A stretch of 10,763 nt of DNA from DATKCJ01 sp035513275. GTDB taxonomy: Bacteria; Verrucomicrobiota; Verrucomicrobiia; Opitutales; Opitutaceae. Positions 1 through 6,556 of this stretch are shown piece after piece. The translations under genes were made by a program, and so were the position numbers. The notes below the pieces were generated by a model that worked only from the letters and a program-made list of their open reading frames with translations, made no database searches and had not been told where the DNA came from. The stretch spans positions 1 through 10,763 of the forward strand of contig DATKCJ010000163.1 in assembly GCA_035513275.1 (NCBI GenBank), in the 5' to 3' direction. The first letter of the stretch is position 1. Each line of letters begins with the position of its first letter.

Positions 1-348
1 CGTGTTGAAGTCCTCGACCGAGCGGATGTCGTTGTCGATGACGCCCTCGACTTTCATCACGACCGGGTCGCGCCGAAGGACGGTGACGGTGGCGGTCGCC
101 TGGTAGAGTCTGTCGCTCGAGAACGTGAAGACGACGGCCGACGCGAAAACGACGAGGAAGACGACGACGACATACCAGATGCGTTCGCGCAGGATGAGCG
201 TGTAGTCGCGGATGTTTCGCTGCGCGGCGGTGTCGCCATAGCCGATCGCGCCGTAGCCCACGTCGGCGCCGAGGTAGGAATACGACTGAGCGGAGGAATG
301 CCGGAGCTCCTTGTGCCGCGAATTCTTCGGGGCGTCGTCCTTGCTCAT
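1..348 (-). CDS. Wzz/GNVR-type polysaccharide chain-length / co-polymerase protein (N-terminal part)
   Basis: The reading frame starts at an ATG at 348 and runs off the left edge in frame, giving 116 residues. After a polar, Tyr/Gly-rich N-terminus there is a motif-like RDYTLILRERIWYVV and one strong membrane segment at about residues 57-76. A periplasmic stretch follows (LYQATATVTVLRR..., about 81-93) that resembles the start of a Wzz domain. In this family the protein sits in the inner membrane and controls length and export of exopolysaccharide; many members also carry a C-terminal tyrosine kinase. Whether this one does cannot be seen, because the rest lies outside the window. The ATG overlaps the TGA of the upstream Wza-like gene (ATGA), so the two are probably translationally coupled. 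No Shine-Dalgarno is visible, which fits coupling. The family call rests on topology, the short Wzz-like segment and the neighbouring wza-like gene. Confidence 0.8.
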   Translation of the reverse strand, partial: MSKDDAPKNSRHKELRHSSAQSYSYLGADVGYGAIGYGDTAAQRNIRDYTLILRERIWYVVVVFLVVFASAVVFTFSSDRLYQATATVTVLRRDPVVMKVEGVIDNDIRSVEDFNT

Positions 349-953
349 AGCACGCGCTCGGGGACGAAGATCACGTCGTCCTTGAGGACGACCCACGGCT
401 CGCTCGAGGCGCCCGACATGAGCTCGTCGGCATTGATGACAAAGTTCTCAACGCGGCCACCTGCGTAGGTGCGCGTGAGGCGCACGCGCTTGCGATCGGC
501 GAGGCGGTTGAACCCGCCGGCGCGCGAGATGGCGTCGATCACGGTGATGCTCTGCTCGGGCGGAAACTCGAGGGCGCCCGGGGCATTGACCGCGCCCATG
601 ACATTCACCATTCGCGGCTGATACTGCATCACGATGATGTTGATCTGGGGGTTGACGAGGTAGTCGCGGTCGTAGAGATCGCGCACGAGTTCCTCCACCT
701 GACGCAGCGTGCGGCCCTTCACCTCGATCTTGCCGATGAGCGGCAGGAAAATCTCGCCCTCTTGCGACACACGCACCTCGCGATCGAGATCGGGCTCCTG
801 GAAAACCTGCACGCGGATGAGGTCGGACGGCAGGAGCTGGTAGTCGCGTTTCTGGTCGCGGCCTTGTGCGTGTGCGCTGCCTGCGGCGAGTGCCAGCGCG
901 AAGACGAGCAGAATGCCGGCAACAACTTTGTGCAGACCCAAAGGAGAAGCCAC
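345..953 (-). CDS. Wza-like polysaccharide export protein (Poly_export + SLBB)
   Basis: Outer-membrane/periplasmic export protein of the polysaccharide export family, forming the exit channel for exopolysaccharide with the co-polymerase encoded next. I place the start at GTG 953 (202 residues), just before a signal peptide (LHKVVAGILLVFALALAAG, cleavage near SAHAQ). The open frame extends to an ATG at 1076, but those 41 extra codons lie mostly in a repeat element and would put the signal peptide internally. A TTG at 939-941 is an alternative start. Residues about 38-111 form the Poly_export domain (YQLLPSDLIRVQVFQEPDLD, GEIFLPLIGKIEVKG). About 112-190 resemble an SLBB domain (VNVMGAVNAPGALEF, AISRAGGFNRLADRKRVRLTR). 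There is no lipobox Cys and no long C-terminal amphipathic helix, so it is a short, non-lipoprotein relative of E. coli Wza. Its stop overlaps the next gene by 4 nt. Confidence 0.88.
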   Translation of the reverse strand: MASPLGLHKVVAGILLVFALALAAGSAHAQGRDQKRDYQLLPSDLIRVQVFQEPDLDREVRVSQEGEIFLPLIGKIEVKGRTLRQVEELVRDLYDRDYLVNPQINIIVMQYQPRMVNVMGAVNAPGALEFPPEQSITVIDAISRAGGFNRLADRKRVRLTRTYAGGRVENFVINADELMSGASSEPWVVLKDDVIFVPERVL

Positions 954-962
954 AGATTCACC

Positions 963-1104
963 AACCGCTAATCTACGCTGATAAACGCTAATCAAGGATA
1001 TCGAAACCCCGTGTTGGCCCAGCTTCACCTGATCGGTGAAGCGAATGCGTCGGACTTGGGAGGGGATCAGACTCATTAGCGCAGATTAGCGATGATTAGC
1101 GGTT
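963..1104. repeat. 142-bp element with inverted arms of three 10-bp units
   Basis: The left arm (963-994) reads AACCGCTAATC followed by further CGCTgAT and CGCTAATC units, and the right arm (1073-1104) is its inverted copy. By hand, 25 of 32 aligned positions match and the outer 11 bases (AACCGCTAATC) are identical. Each arm holds three CGCTAATC-like units spaced exactly 10 bp apart, about one helical turn. The centre carries a perfect hairpin at 1022-1042. The element lies between the barrel gene stop (1168) and the wza-like start (953). No coding capacity is evident. It could be a miniature mobile element, a dispersed palindromic repeat, or a binding array for a dimeric protein; the sequence alone does not decide. 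Confidence 0.75.
1022..1042. other. Perfect 8-bp hairpin inside the inverted-arm element
   Basis: GCTTCACC (1022-1029), a five-base loop TGATC, then GGTGAAGC (1035-1042). The stem has no mismatch and sits near the middle of the 963-1104 element. There is no T-run on either side, so it is not a standard intrinsic terminator. On the minus strand it lies about 70 nt upstream of the wza-like start, where it could form in the leader or between barrel and wza transcripts. Confidence 0.6.
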
Positions 1105-1167
1105 AACTTCAGCTGATTGTGAGTTCGGCCGGACCGCGCGTGGTGGCACGGCTCGGTGCGAACGCGT

Positions 1168-2286
1168 TCAATACCGAACTGAAGTTGCGAAGCTCATGAC
1201 GTTGTTGGAGAAGTCGAGCGTCGCGATGTTGGAGCTGTTCTTCCGGAAGATGTAGGCGCCTTGCAGCGAGATGTTTTCCTGAAGCCGGTAAACGAGCGCG
1301 AGGTTCGTGACGAAGAAGTCGTCCACGCGGCCGGTCTCGTATTCCTCGGAGGAGAAGCTCACGACGGCGTTCGTGGACCAGACGTCGTTGAACTCGAATC
1401 GCCCGTCTAGGCTGACGGCGAGCTCAGTCGCGGAGAGGCCGATCGCGGAATTGCTGAAGTCGTTCGTAACGGTGAGGCGGTAGGTCGTCTTCGGCGAATA
1501 GAACCACACGAGGTCGGCGCTCACGCCGAGCTGCGAGTCGTCGCCGCCGGCGTCGAACTCGCGCTCTGTCCAGCCGACGCGCACCTGGCCATTGAGCTTC
1601 GGCGTGAACTGCCCACGCGCGCCGACGCTGAAGAACTGGTCGTCGGAGTCGCGCAACCCGTCGTCCATCCGGTTTGTGCGGTGGCGGTAGCCGACGCTGA
1701 GGTCTAGCTTCGCTGAGAGCGCGTAATAGAGATCGATCGGGAACTGTATCGCCTCGCTGCCGATGAAACCGATGTCGGGATATCGCGCGCGATCGTAGTT
1801 CACGCCGCCGCCGATACGCGTGCGGCCGCCGATTGCGACCTCGCCCGAGAGCGCACCATCGGTGATGTTGCGGCGGACGGTTTGGCTGGGGTTGAGGGCG
1901 TTGAGCGTGTTCTGCCCGTATTCGCGGTAGCCCGCGCGGATTACGAGCCGCGAGTTCGCGCCCTCGCGGACGATGTCGAGGGTTGCGCTCGTGAGTTTCG
2001 CGTCGAGCGACGAGTTGTCGACATAGCGCTGGAACGCCTCGCTCACGACGATCGAGACCTGCGTGAGACCGCCGTCATAGCCGTATTCGAGGCCCGGCGC
2101 TATCGACCAGATCACGTCGGCCTCGTCGATCGCATCGCTCAGGAAGATATTGTCGTCGTATCGCACGGTCGCGACGCCGGTGAGCAGCAGCTCAGCGTTT
2201 CGGCCGATCGAAAGAAACGGCGCTGCCTGCAACTGGCACACACCCGCCAGCGCCAGCCCTGCAAGAGTGCGAGTGAGGCGCGACAT
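1168..2286 (-). CDS. Outer-membrane beta-barrel protein, BBP2-type, of exopolysaccharide locus
   Basis: 372 residues. A signal peptide covers about residues 1-21 (LTRTLAGLALAG, cleavage near LQA-APF). The mature protein opens with LTGVATVRYDDNIFLSD, a hallmark-like start of the BBP2 group of putative porins found beside polysaccharide export genes. The remainder alternates polar and hydrophobic/aromatic residues in short strands (SVGYRHRTNR, GQVRVGWTEREF, NISLQGAYIFRK) and ends in an aromatic residue (SVRY), as expected for an outer-membrane barrel. The likely role is a channel or structural partner for polysaccharide secretion; the substrate is unknown. It starts 20 nt after the stop of the repeat-protein gene, so the two are probably co-transcribed, and it precedes the wza-like gene by 214 nt. 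No Shine-Dalgarno precedes the ATG. Barrel topology is well supported; the exact family is from recollection of its members. Confidence 0.8.
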   Translation of the reverse strand: MSRLTRTLAGLALAGVCQLQAAPFLSIGRNAELLLTGVATVRYDDNIFLSDAIDEADVIWSIAPGLEYGYDGGLTQVSIVVSEAFQRYVDNSSLDAKLTSATLDIVREGANSRLVIRAGYREYGQNTLNALNPSQTVRRNITDGALSGEVAIGGRTRIGGGVNYDRARYPDIGFIGSEAIQFPIDLYYALSAKLDLSVGYRHRTNRMDDGLRDSDDQFFSVGARGQFTPKLNGQVRVGWTEREFDAGGDDSQLGVSADLVWFYSPKTTYRLTVTNDFSNSAIGLSATELAVSLDGRFEFNDVWSTNAVVSFSSEEYETGRVDDFFVTNLALVYRLQENISLQGAYIFRKNSSNIATLDFSNNVMSFATSVRY

Positions 2287-2306
2287 TGGCTCAGGTGCGT
2301 CGCCGC

Positions 2307-2840
2307 TCAGCGCGAAGGGCTCACAAGACCGGGGCGGATCGGCTGCGCCGGAAACGGTGGCGCGGGCGGGCGGCCGCGCGTCGATCCGGGAATACGGCCC
2401 GAAGGATCGAAGGTCGCGCCATTGCCATTGCCGGGCGCGGCGATCGCAGTGCGCATTTCAGCGGGAGCCACCTCGACGGCCGCGGCGATGAGGTCGGCTG
2501 CTTCGTCCGGGTAGAGTGTCAGCGCAGTCGTCACGATCTCGGGCGAAAGTTTCGGCTGCGCGAGGATGCCGATGCGGACAAATTCCTTCGCCCGATCGGG
2601 CATGACCTCCATGGCGGCGCGCAGGATCGCGAGGGCTCGCTCGGGAATCTGGACCAACGCCGAGGTGAGTATCGCGCCCGCGTCATCCGGCGTATCTGTG
2701 ATCGCAGTGGCGACGACTGCCGGTGCGTTGTCGAGGTCGATGCGGGCGTGGGCTACGATTCGGGATATATCAGGCGCGGCAATGCACACCGATGCGGCGG
2801 CCAACAAGGTGGCCATGAGCACAAGGACCTTGGTTTTCAT
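2307..2840 (-). CDS. Secreted protein with seven tandem 15-residue helical repeats
   Basis: 177 residues from the ATG at 2840, chosen because it directly precedes a signal peptide (MKTKVLVLMATLLAAASV, cleavage near CIAA-PD). An upstream ATG at 3041 would add 67 Arg-rich residues and run into the divergent gene. Residues 26-130 divide without gaps into seven 15-residue units, each close to x-I-V-x-x-A-I/L-x-x-x-P-D/E-x-A-x: for example AILRAAMEVMPDRAK and EIVTTALTLYPDEAA. An eighth partial unit follows, then a Gly/Pro/Arg-rich tail (about 136-177). This periodicity predicts a regular two-helix or helix-turn solenoid in the periplasm. I do not recognise a characterised family. It is first in a minus-strand run leading to the barrel and Wza-like genes, so a scaffold or accessory role in polysaccharide export is plausible but inferred. 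Confidence 0.75.
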   Translation of the reverse strand: MKTKVLVLMATLLAAASVCIAAPDISRIVAHARIDLDNAPAVVATAITDTPDDAGAILTSALVQIPERALAILRAAMEVMPDRAKEFVRIGILAQPKLSPEIVTTALTLYPDEAADLIAAAVEVAPAEMRTAIAAPGNGNGATFDPSGRIPGSTRGRPPAPPFPAQPIRPGLVSPSR

Positions 2841-2946
2841 AGGGGAGGACGAACGGCGCCGAGGCAACGCAATGGCCATCACCCGGGCAAGTTTATATTT
2901 GCCGCGGAAAGCCGCCGCGCGCACTAATTCCGCCTCGCGCCGCCGG
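2841..2946. promoter_or_regulatory. Divergent control region between repeat-protein and TPR genes
   Basis: These 106 bp separate two divergent starts and should hold both promoters. The only AT-rich patch is at 2889-2900, inside a small inverted repeat: GGCAA (2886-2890), an 8-base TA-rich spacer, TTGCC (2899-2903). It offers a TATAAA-like hexamer on the minus strand (2892-2897) but no convincing -35 on either strand. I therefore mark the region, not a specific promoter. Confidence 0.35.
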
Positions 2947-4605
2947 ATGAAGGACGACTCCCACGTTTCCTCAGAATTGGAACGCAACAGGCCCTGGTGG
3001 TCGCTGCCCATCCGGCTCGCACGCGCGCCCCGCGGCGGCACCCGAATCGTCGTCGACTGGGGCCGGCTCGCCGTGCTGCTCGTGGCACTCGCGCTCGCGG
3101 GATGGTTCGGTCTCGCGACCGCGGGTTACCTGTTCGTGAAGTATCAGCGAGACTTCGATGAAGTCAGGTTCGTCGATATTCTGATGCCAAACCGCTGGAA
3201 CGATTACCGCGTGGCTCGAGGAAACCATTATATCGAGCGCGCGAAGTCCGAACTGAAGGAGGGCAACTTCCGCGAGGCGTTTCACTTTGTGCGCGTCGGC
3301 GTCGGCGCGTCGCCGGCAAACACCGAGGGCCGCCTGCTCCTCGCGCAGTTTTTCGCCGTGTGGGGACGGACGGATCTCGCGCAGCGCACGCTCGTCGAGG
3401 GACTGCCGCACGGCGGGGATAGCCCCGACTTCCTGAAGGCGCTCTTTGGCTTTCTGCTGCAAAACCAGGAGGACGGCGAAGCGCTCGCGATCAGCAAGCG
3501 CCTGCTGCCCACGATTGCGGAGACCTCGCCGCGAAACCAACTCGTCGCGCTCGCCGCGGCGACCGCGCACTATTTCCGCGGCAGCTACGACGACGCCGAG
3601 GACCTGCTCGCCGGCTACTCGCTGCTTCGCACGAAGGATGGCCGCCTGCTGCAAGCGCGCATCGATTGGGATCGCGGCGCACGCGACCAGGCGCTCATCA
3701 GGCTCGAGAACTACGCGGCCGAATCGCCAGGCGAGGACGAGTATTTCGTGCAGCTCACGGCGTTTCACCGCGAAGCGGGCGACTGGGCCGACGTGCAACG
3801 TCTCGCGATATTGCGCCAGCTCACCAATCCCCAGAATCCCGCACCGCAAATCGACCTGCTCTACGCCTACGCCGAGACCGGCAGCCGCGAGAAGGTGCGC
3901 GAAGAGACCGAGGCGGTCTTCCGCGAGTTTGCCACAAACTCTCAAGTCATCCTCGCGCTCGGCGACTTCGCGGCAAACCAGGGCGACATCGAGCTCGCGC
4001 ACCGCGTGCTCGACCACTCGCGTTTCCACAACCTCGGCAGCGAGGGGCCGGCGTTGATGCTCGCCGAGTCGCACGTCGTCGCGAAGCGCTACTCCGAGGC
4101 GCTTGCGCTCATCCAGCAGTTCAGCCGCGAAAACCCGGAGTGGGTGAAGCGCTACGCCGCGGTCTTCAATGGCCTCCAAGCCATCGCGAGCTTCGGCCAC
4201 GGCAGCCGCGACGATGGCGAACTCTACCTCAATACGTTTCTATCCCAGCCGTCGCTTCGCGCAGAGAACCTTGTCGCCGTCTCCGGCCGTCTGCTCTCGA
4301 TCGGAGCCACCGAACCAGCCCGACGCGTGCTCGCCGCAGCCACCCAGACGGATCCGAAGAACCAGGCCGCGCTCACGCGTCTGATCGAGCTCGACCTCGA
4401 GTCAGGCCGCACGGACGATCTCCTTCCGAACATCCGGCGCCTTCTCATGATGCGGCGCCCGTCGCCCACCCTGCTCGCCAGCGCCGCGCGCACGCTCGGT
4501 AGCGACCGGCACTTCTATCTCGCCGGCCGCGACGAACTGCTCGGCGAGATCGAGCAGGCTCTCCGCGCGGCGCCGCCGGTGGCGACTGCGGCAAAGTCGT
4601 CGTAG
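2947..4605 (+). CDS. Inner-membrane-anchored TPR-like repeat protein
   Basis: 552 residues from ATG 2947. The open frame extends 127 codons further upstream, but that part is Arg/Ala/Ser-rich, overlaps the divergent secreted protein and has no domain. A short basic cytoplasmic N-terminus precedes one membrane segment at about residues 41-64 (LAVLLVALALAGWFGLATAG). The remaining ~480 residues are helical repeats of TPR type: YIERAKSELKEGNFREAFHFV, TEGRLLLAQFFAVWGRTDLAQ, ARIDWDRGARDQALIRLENYA, QVILALGDFAANQGDIELAHR, ESHVVAKRYSEALALIQQFS. Such proteins serve as protein-binding scaffolds, here facing the periplasm. Position next to and divergent from the export cluster suggests it organises polysaccharide synthesis or export, like the TPR proteins of other exopolysaccharide loci. 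That role is inference. No Shine-Dalgarno is seen. Confidence 0.8.
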   Translation: MKDDSHVSSELERNRPWWSLPIRLARAPRGGTRIVVDWGRLAVLLVALALAGWFGLATAGYLFVKYQRDFDEVRFVDILMPNRWNDYRVARGNHYIERAKSELKEGNFREAFHFVRVGVGASPANTEGRLLLAQFFAVWGRTDLAQRTLVEGLPHGGDSPDFLKALFGFLLQNQEDGEALAISKRLLPTIAETSPRNQLVALAAATAHYFRGSYDDAEDLLAGYSLLRTKDGRLLQARIDWDRGARDQALIRLENYAAESPGEDEYFVQLTAFHREAGDWADVQRLAILRQLTNPQNPAPQIDLLYAYAETGSREKVREETEAVFREFATNSQVILALGDFAANQGDIELAHRVLDHSRFHNLGSEGPALMLAESHVVAKRYSEALALIQQFSRENPEWVKRYAAVFNGLQAIASFGHGSRDDGELYLNTFLSQPSLRAENLVAVSGRLLSIGATEPARRVLAAATQTDPKNQAALTRLIELDLESGRTDDLLPNIRRLLMMRRPSPTLLASAARTLGSDRHFYLAGRDELLGEIEQALRAAPPVATAAKSS

Positions 4606-4679
4606 CGCAGGATGGAGGTGGCCCGCTTGCCCCGAGCCCGGCGCGCGTCTGCACCTGAAAAAAGTGGCAGAGGACTGCC

Positions 4680-4745
4680 GCACTCCAAGACGCTATCGCG
4701 AACATCTATGATCCTTCCGGGCGCGCCGCAGGCGCCTTGGAGTGC
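4680..4745. repeat. Imperfect 14-bp inverted repeat (REP-like)
   Basis: Left arm GCACTCCAAGACGC at 4680-4693; right arm at 4732-4745 reads as its reverse complement with a single mismatch. The 38-nt interior contains no gene. Together with flanking smaller hairpins it resembles a repetitive extragenic palindrome lying between two convergent genes. Confidence 0.6.
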
Positions 4746-4761
4746 GCCGCTCCTGCGGCGC
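4744..4761 (+). terminator. GC hairpin, possible transcription end for the TPR gene
   Basis: GCGCCGC, loop TCCT, GCGGCGC is a perfect 7-bp GC stem 138 nt past the TPR stop. Only three T residues follow, so it is weak as an intrinsic terminator and may simply be part of the palindromic repeat. Confidence 0.3.
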
Positions 4762-4824
4762 TTTGGCGGATGAGGCAACCCCACTTGCGGACCCGAAGAT
4801 ACGGTGTTCGGGACAAGACCCGTG

Positions 4825-5916
4825 CTACTTTATGCACCTCTCGAGCTCCGCCAGCACGCGCTCGTTCTGCGTCGCGGTGCCGACGGTGATCCTCACCCAC
4901 TCCGGCATTCCGTAGGGCTTAAGCGGGCGGACGATCACGCCGTTTCGCTGCATCGCCTGGAACGCCGCCACGCCGTCGCCTACGCGCGCCATGACAAAGT
5001 TGCCGTCGCTTGGCACCGTCTCGATTCCAAGCCGGGAACATCCCGCCGCGAGTTGGGTGAGCCCGGCGCTGTTGGTCTCCCGGGACCGCGCGACGAACGC
5101 ATCGTCCTCCAGCGCGGCGATTGCGGCGGCTTGGGCGAGCGCGTTCACGTTGAACGGCTGGCGCACACGCTGCAGCACCGAGATTATCTCCGGGTGGCCG
5201 TAGCCGTAGCCGACGCGGAGCCCTGCGAGTCCGAAAATTTTCGAGAACGTCCTCAGGCAAACGACTTTGCGCCCTTCTCGAATTAGTGGCGTCAGGTCTG
5301 GCGGGTTTTCAAGATACTCCGCATACGCCTCGTCGAAAACGAAGATGCAATGCTCCGGCTGTGCGCGCACGAACGCCTCGATCTCGGCCGCCGTGTTTGC
5401 CGTGCCCGTCGGATTGTTCGGGCTCGGCAGGAAGACGAGGCGCGTGGCAGGCGTCACGGCACGGGCAAGCGCGTCGAGATCGTGCCGGTGCGCGACCAGC
5501 GGCACCTCGATGGGCTTTGCGCCGAAAAGCAGCGTGACGAGCTTGTAGACGATAAATGCCGGCGCGCCCATGACCGCATCGACGCCGGGTCCGAGGAACG
5601 CGTGGCCGAGTAGCTCGAGGATCTCGTTGGAGCCGTTGCCGACGATGATTCGATCCGCCGGGAGGCCATGCCGGCGAGAGAGTTTGTCGCGGAGTGCCAC
5701 ACAGCCGCCATCCGGGTAAAGTTGCGCGGTCGCCAAAGCCGCACGCACCGCATCCATCGCCCGCGGCGAAGGCCCAAGCGGATTCTCGTTCGACGCCAGC
5801 TTCAGGATGCTGTCGGGGTCGAGACCGAGTTCGCGTGCGACGTCCTCAATGGGTTTGCCCGGCTCATACACGGGCTGCGTGAGTGCGGCGGGACGGGCCA
5901 GTTCGGTCACAGTCAT
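4825..5916 (-). CDS. hisC: Histidinol-phosphate aminotransferase
   Basis: PLP-dependent enzyme converting imidazole-acetol phosphate and glutamate to histidinol phosphate and 2-oxoglutarate in histidine synthesis. From ATG 5916 it has 363 residues, the usual HisC length. The frame extends 27 codons upstream into the HAD gene, but that part shows no homology-like sequence. Visible fold-type I features are KLASNENPLGPSP (about 39-51), PSPNNPTG (165-171), FDEAYAEYLE (194-203), the PLP lysine K226 in TFSKIFGLAGLRVGYG, and the carboxylate-binding arginine R342 in VRITVGT. SNENPLG plus SKIFGLAGLR is typical of HisC. Related aromatic aminotransferases share these motifs and cannot be fully excluded. 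It lies 40 nt downstream of the HAD phosphatase gene in the same direction, probably one operon. No Shine-Dalgarno is seen. Confidence 0.92.
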   Translation of the reverse strand: MTVTELARPAALTQPVYEPGKPIEDVARELGLDPDSILKLASNENPLGPSPRAMDAVRAALATAQLYPDGGCVALRDKLSRRHGLPADRIIVGNGSNEILELLGHAFLGPGVDAVMGAPAFIVYKLVTLLFGAKPIEVPLVAHRHDLDALARAVTPATRLVFLPSPNNPTGTANTAAEIEAFVRAQPEHCIFVFDEAYAEYLENPPDLTPLIREGRKVVCLRTFSKIFGLAGLRVGYGYGHPEIISVLQRVRQPFNVNALAQAAAIAALEDDAFVARSRETNSAGLTQLAAGCSRLGIETVPSDGNFVMARVGDGVAAFQAMQRNGVIVRPLKPYGMPEWVRITVGTATQNERVLAELERCIK

Positions 5917-5956
5917 CCCGCGACGGTGAGCGGAGCCGCGGGGCTTTTCAAGACGT

Positions 5957-6547
5957 TCACCTGCGCCGGACCAGCACCGTCTGCATCCCTGCCGCATGGG
6001 CGGCCTCGATGCCTTTCATCCCGTCCTCAAACACAAGGCAGTTGCCCGGCTGCACTCCCATCCGCTCGGCGGCGAGTAGGAAACAATCCGGGGCAGGCTT
6101 GCCCCGCTTCACGTCCTCAGCAGCCACGACGACCGGGAAAAGCGAGTCGATCCCGGCAAGCCTCAAGGTGCGCATGACGACGTCCCGGTGGCCACCCGAA
6201 GCGACCGAGACCGGCCGACGCGCGGCAGCCGTGCGGGCACAAGCGACGACTTCCTCGATTGGCTGCACGGTCGCCAGAAGTTCGTCGAACAGCACTTCCT
6301 TGCGCGTGGTCACCTTGACGGGGTCGAGGTTGATGCCGTGGACCGCGTTCAGTTCGCGGACGATGTCGAGCGTCGGCACCCCGCCCATGCTGTAGAAGAC
6401 GCGCTCCGGAAAAATGTCCGGCTGGCCAAACTCGCTCAGCGCTTGAATCCAAGCCCGGTAATGCGCCGGCATCGAGTCGACCAACGTGCCGTCGCAGTCA
6501 AAAATGTAGCCGTCGAACTCGCCGGGCGGGACTTCAAATTCGAACAT
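5957..6547 (-). CDS. HAD-superfamily phosphatase (beta-phosphoglucomutase/YqaB-like)
   Basis: 196-residue haloacid dehalogenase-type hydrolase. Motif I is FDCDGTLVDS (nucleophile D17, acid/base D19), motif II VASGG (S117), motif III K150 in RGKPAPD, and motif IV FEDG (E174, D175). A helical cap lies between motif I and II (about residues 26-90). GTLVDSMPAHYRAW and the cap resemble the beta-phosphoglucomutase/YqaB subgroup, which acts on small sugar phosphates; the true substrate cannot be read from sequence. The ATG at 6547 is supported by a GGGAG at 6557-6561, nine bases upstream, the only clear Shine-Dalgarno in the window. It is immediately upstream of hisC with a 40-nt gap, so a role in histidinol-phosphate hydrolysis is possible though unproven. 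Confidence 0.88.
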   Translation of the reverse strand: MFEFEVPPGEFDGYIFDCDGTLVDSMPAHYRAWIQALSEFGQPDIFPERVFYSMGGVPTLDIVRELNAVHGINLDPVKVTTRKEVLFDELLATVQPIEEVVACARTAAARRPVSVASGGHRDVVMRTLRLAGIDSLFPVVVAAEDVKRGKPAPDCFLLAAERMGVQPGNCLVFEDGMKGIEAAHAAGMQTVLVRRR

Positions 6548-6556
6548 CGGACCAAA

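Larger units (their letters stand above)
4606..4824. other. Non-coding intergenic block with palindromes, probably a dispersed repeat
   Basis: No credible gene lies between the convergent TPR and hisC stops. The middle (about 4664-4761) holds nested inverted repeats. These are GGCAG/CTGCC around AGGA (4666-4679), a 14-bp pair GCACTCCAAGACGC (4680-4693) with its inverted copy at 4732-4745 (13 of 14 match, 38-nt loop), and a perfect 7-bp hairpin at 4744-4761. Translated on the minus strand it gives a low-complexity peptide containing LECGSPLPL, a string I associate with spurious ORFs in verrucomicrobial genomes. That association is recollection, not a search result. Confidence 0.55.

Noticed and set aside
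1105..1186. AACTTCAG (1105-1112) and CTGAAGTT (1179-1186) as an inverted repeat or terminator
   Set aside because: Eight bases over a 66-nt gap, with one arm inside the barrel coding sequence; easily chance and without a T-run.
1882..2514. Plus-strand frame across the barrel and repeat-protein genes
   Set aside because: Arg/Ala-rich shadow sequence without motifs, antisense to two genes with signal peptides.
2566..2946. Extension of the TPR gene by 127 codons to an upstream ATG
   Set aside because: The extension overlaps the divergent secreted protein, has low-complexity composition and would bury the membrane anchor far from the N-terminus.
2841..3041. Extension of the repeat-protein gene to ATG 3041
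   Set aside because: It would make the signal peptide internal and overlap the start of the TPR gene; ATG 2840 directly precedes the signal peptide.
2971..4200. Long open frame (409 codons) on the minus strand opposite the TPR gene
   Set aside because: It is a GC-rich shadow: Arg/Glu/Ala/Val-rich with no domain, fully overlapping a TPR-like protein with clear membrane anchor and repeats.
4515..4784. Minus-strand frame containing LECGSPLPL
   Set aside because: Low-complexity translation of the palindromic intergenic repeat and the end of the TPR gene; no sign of a real protein.
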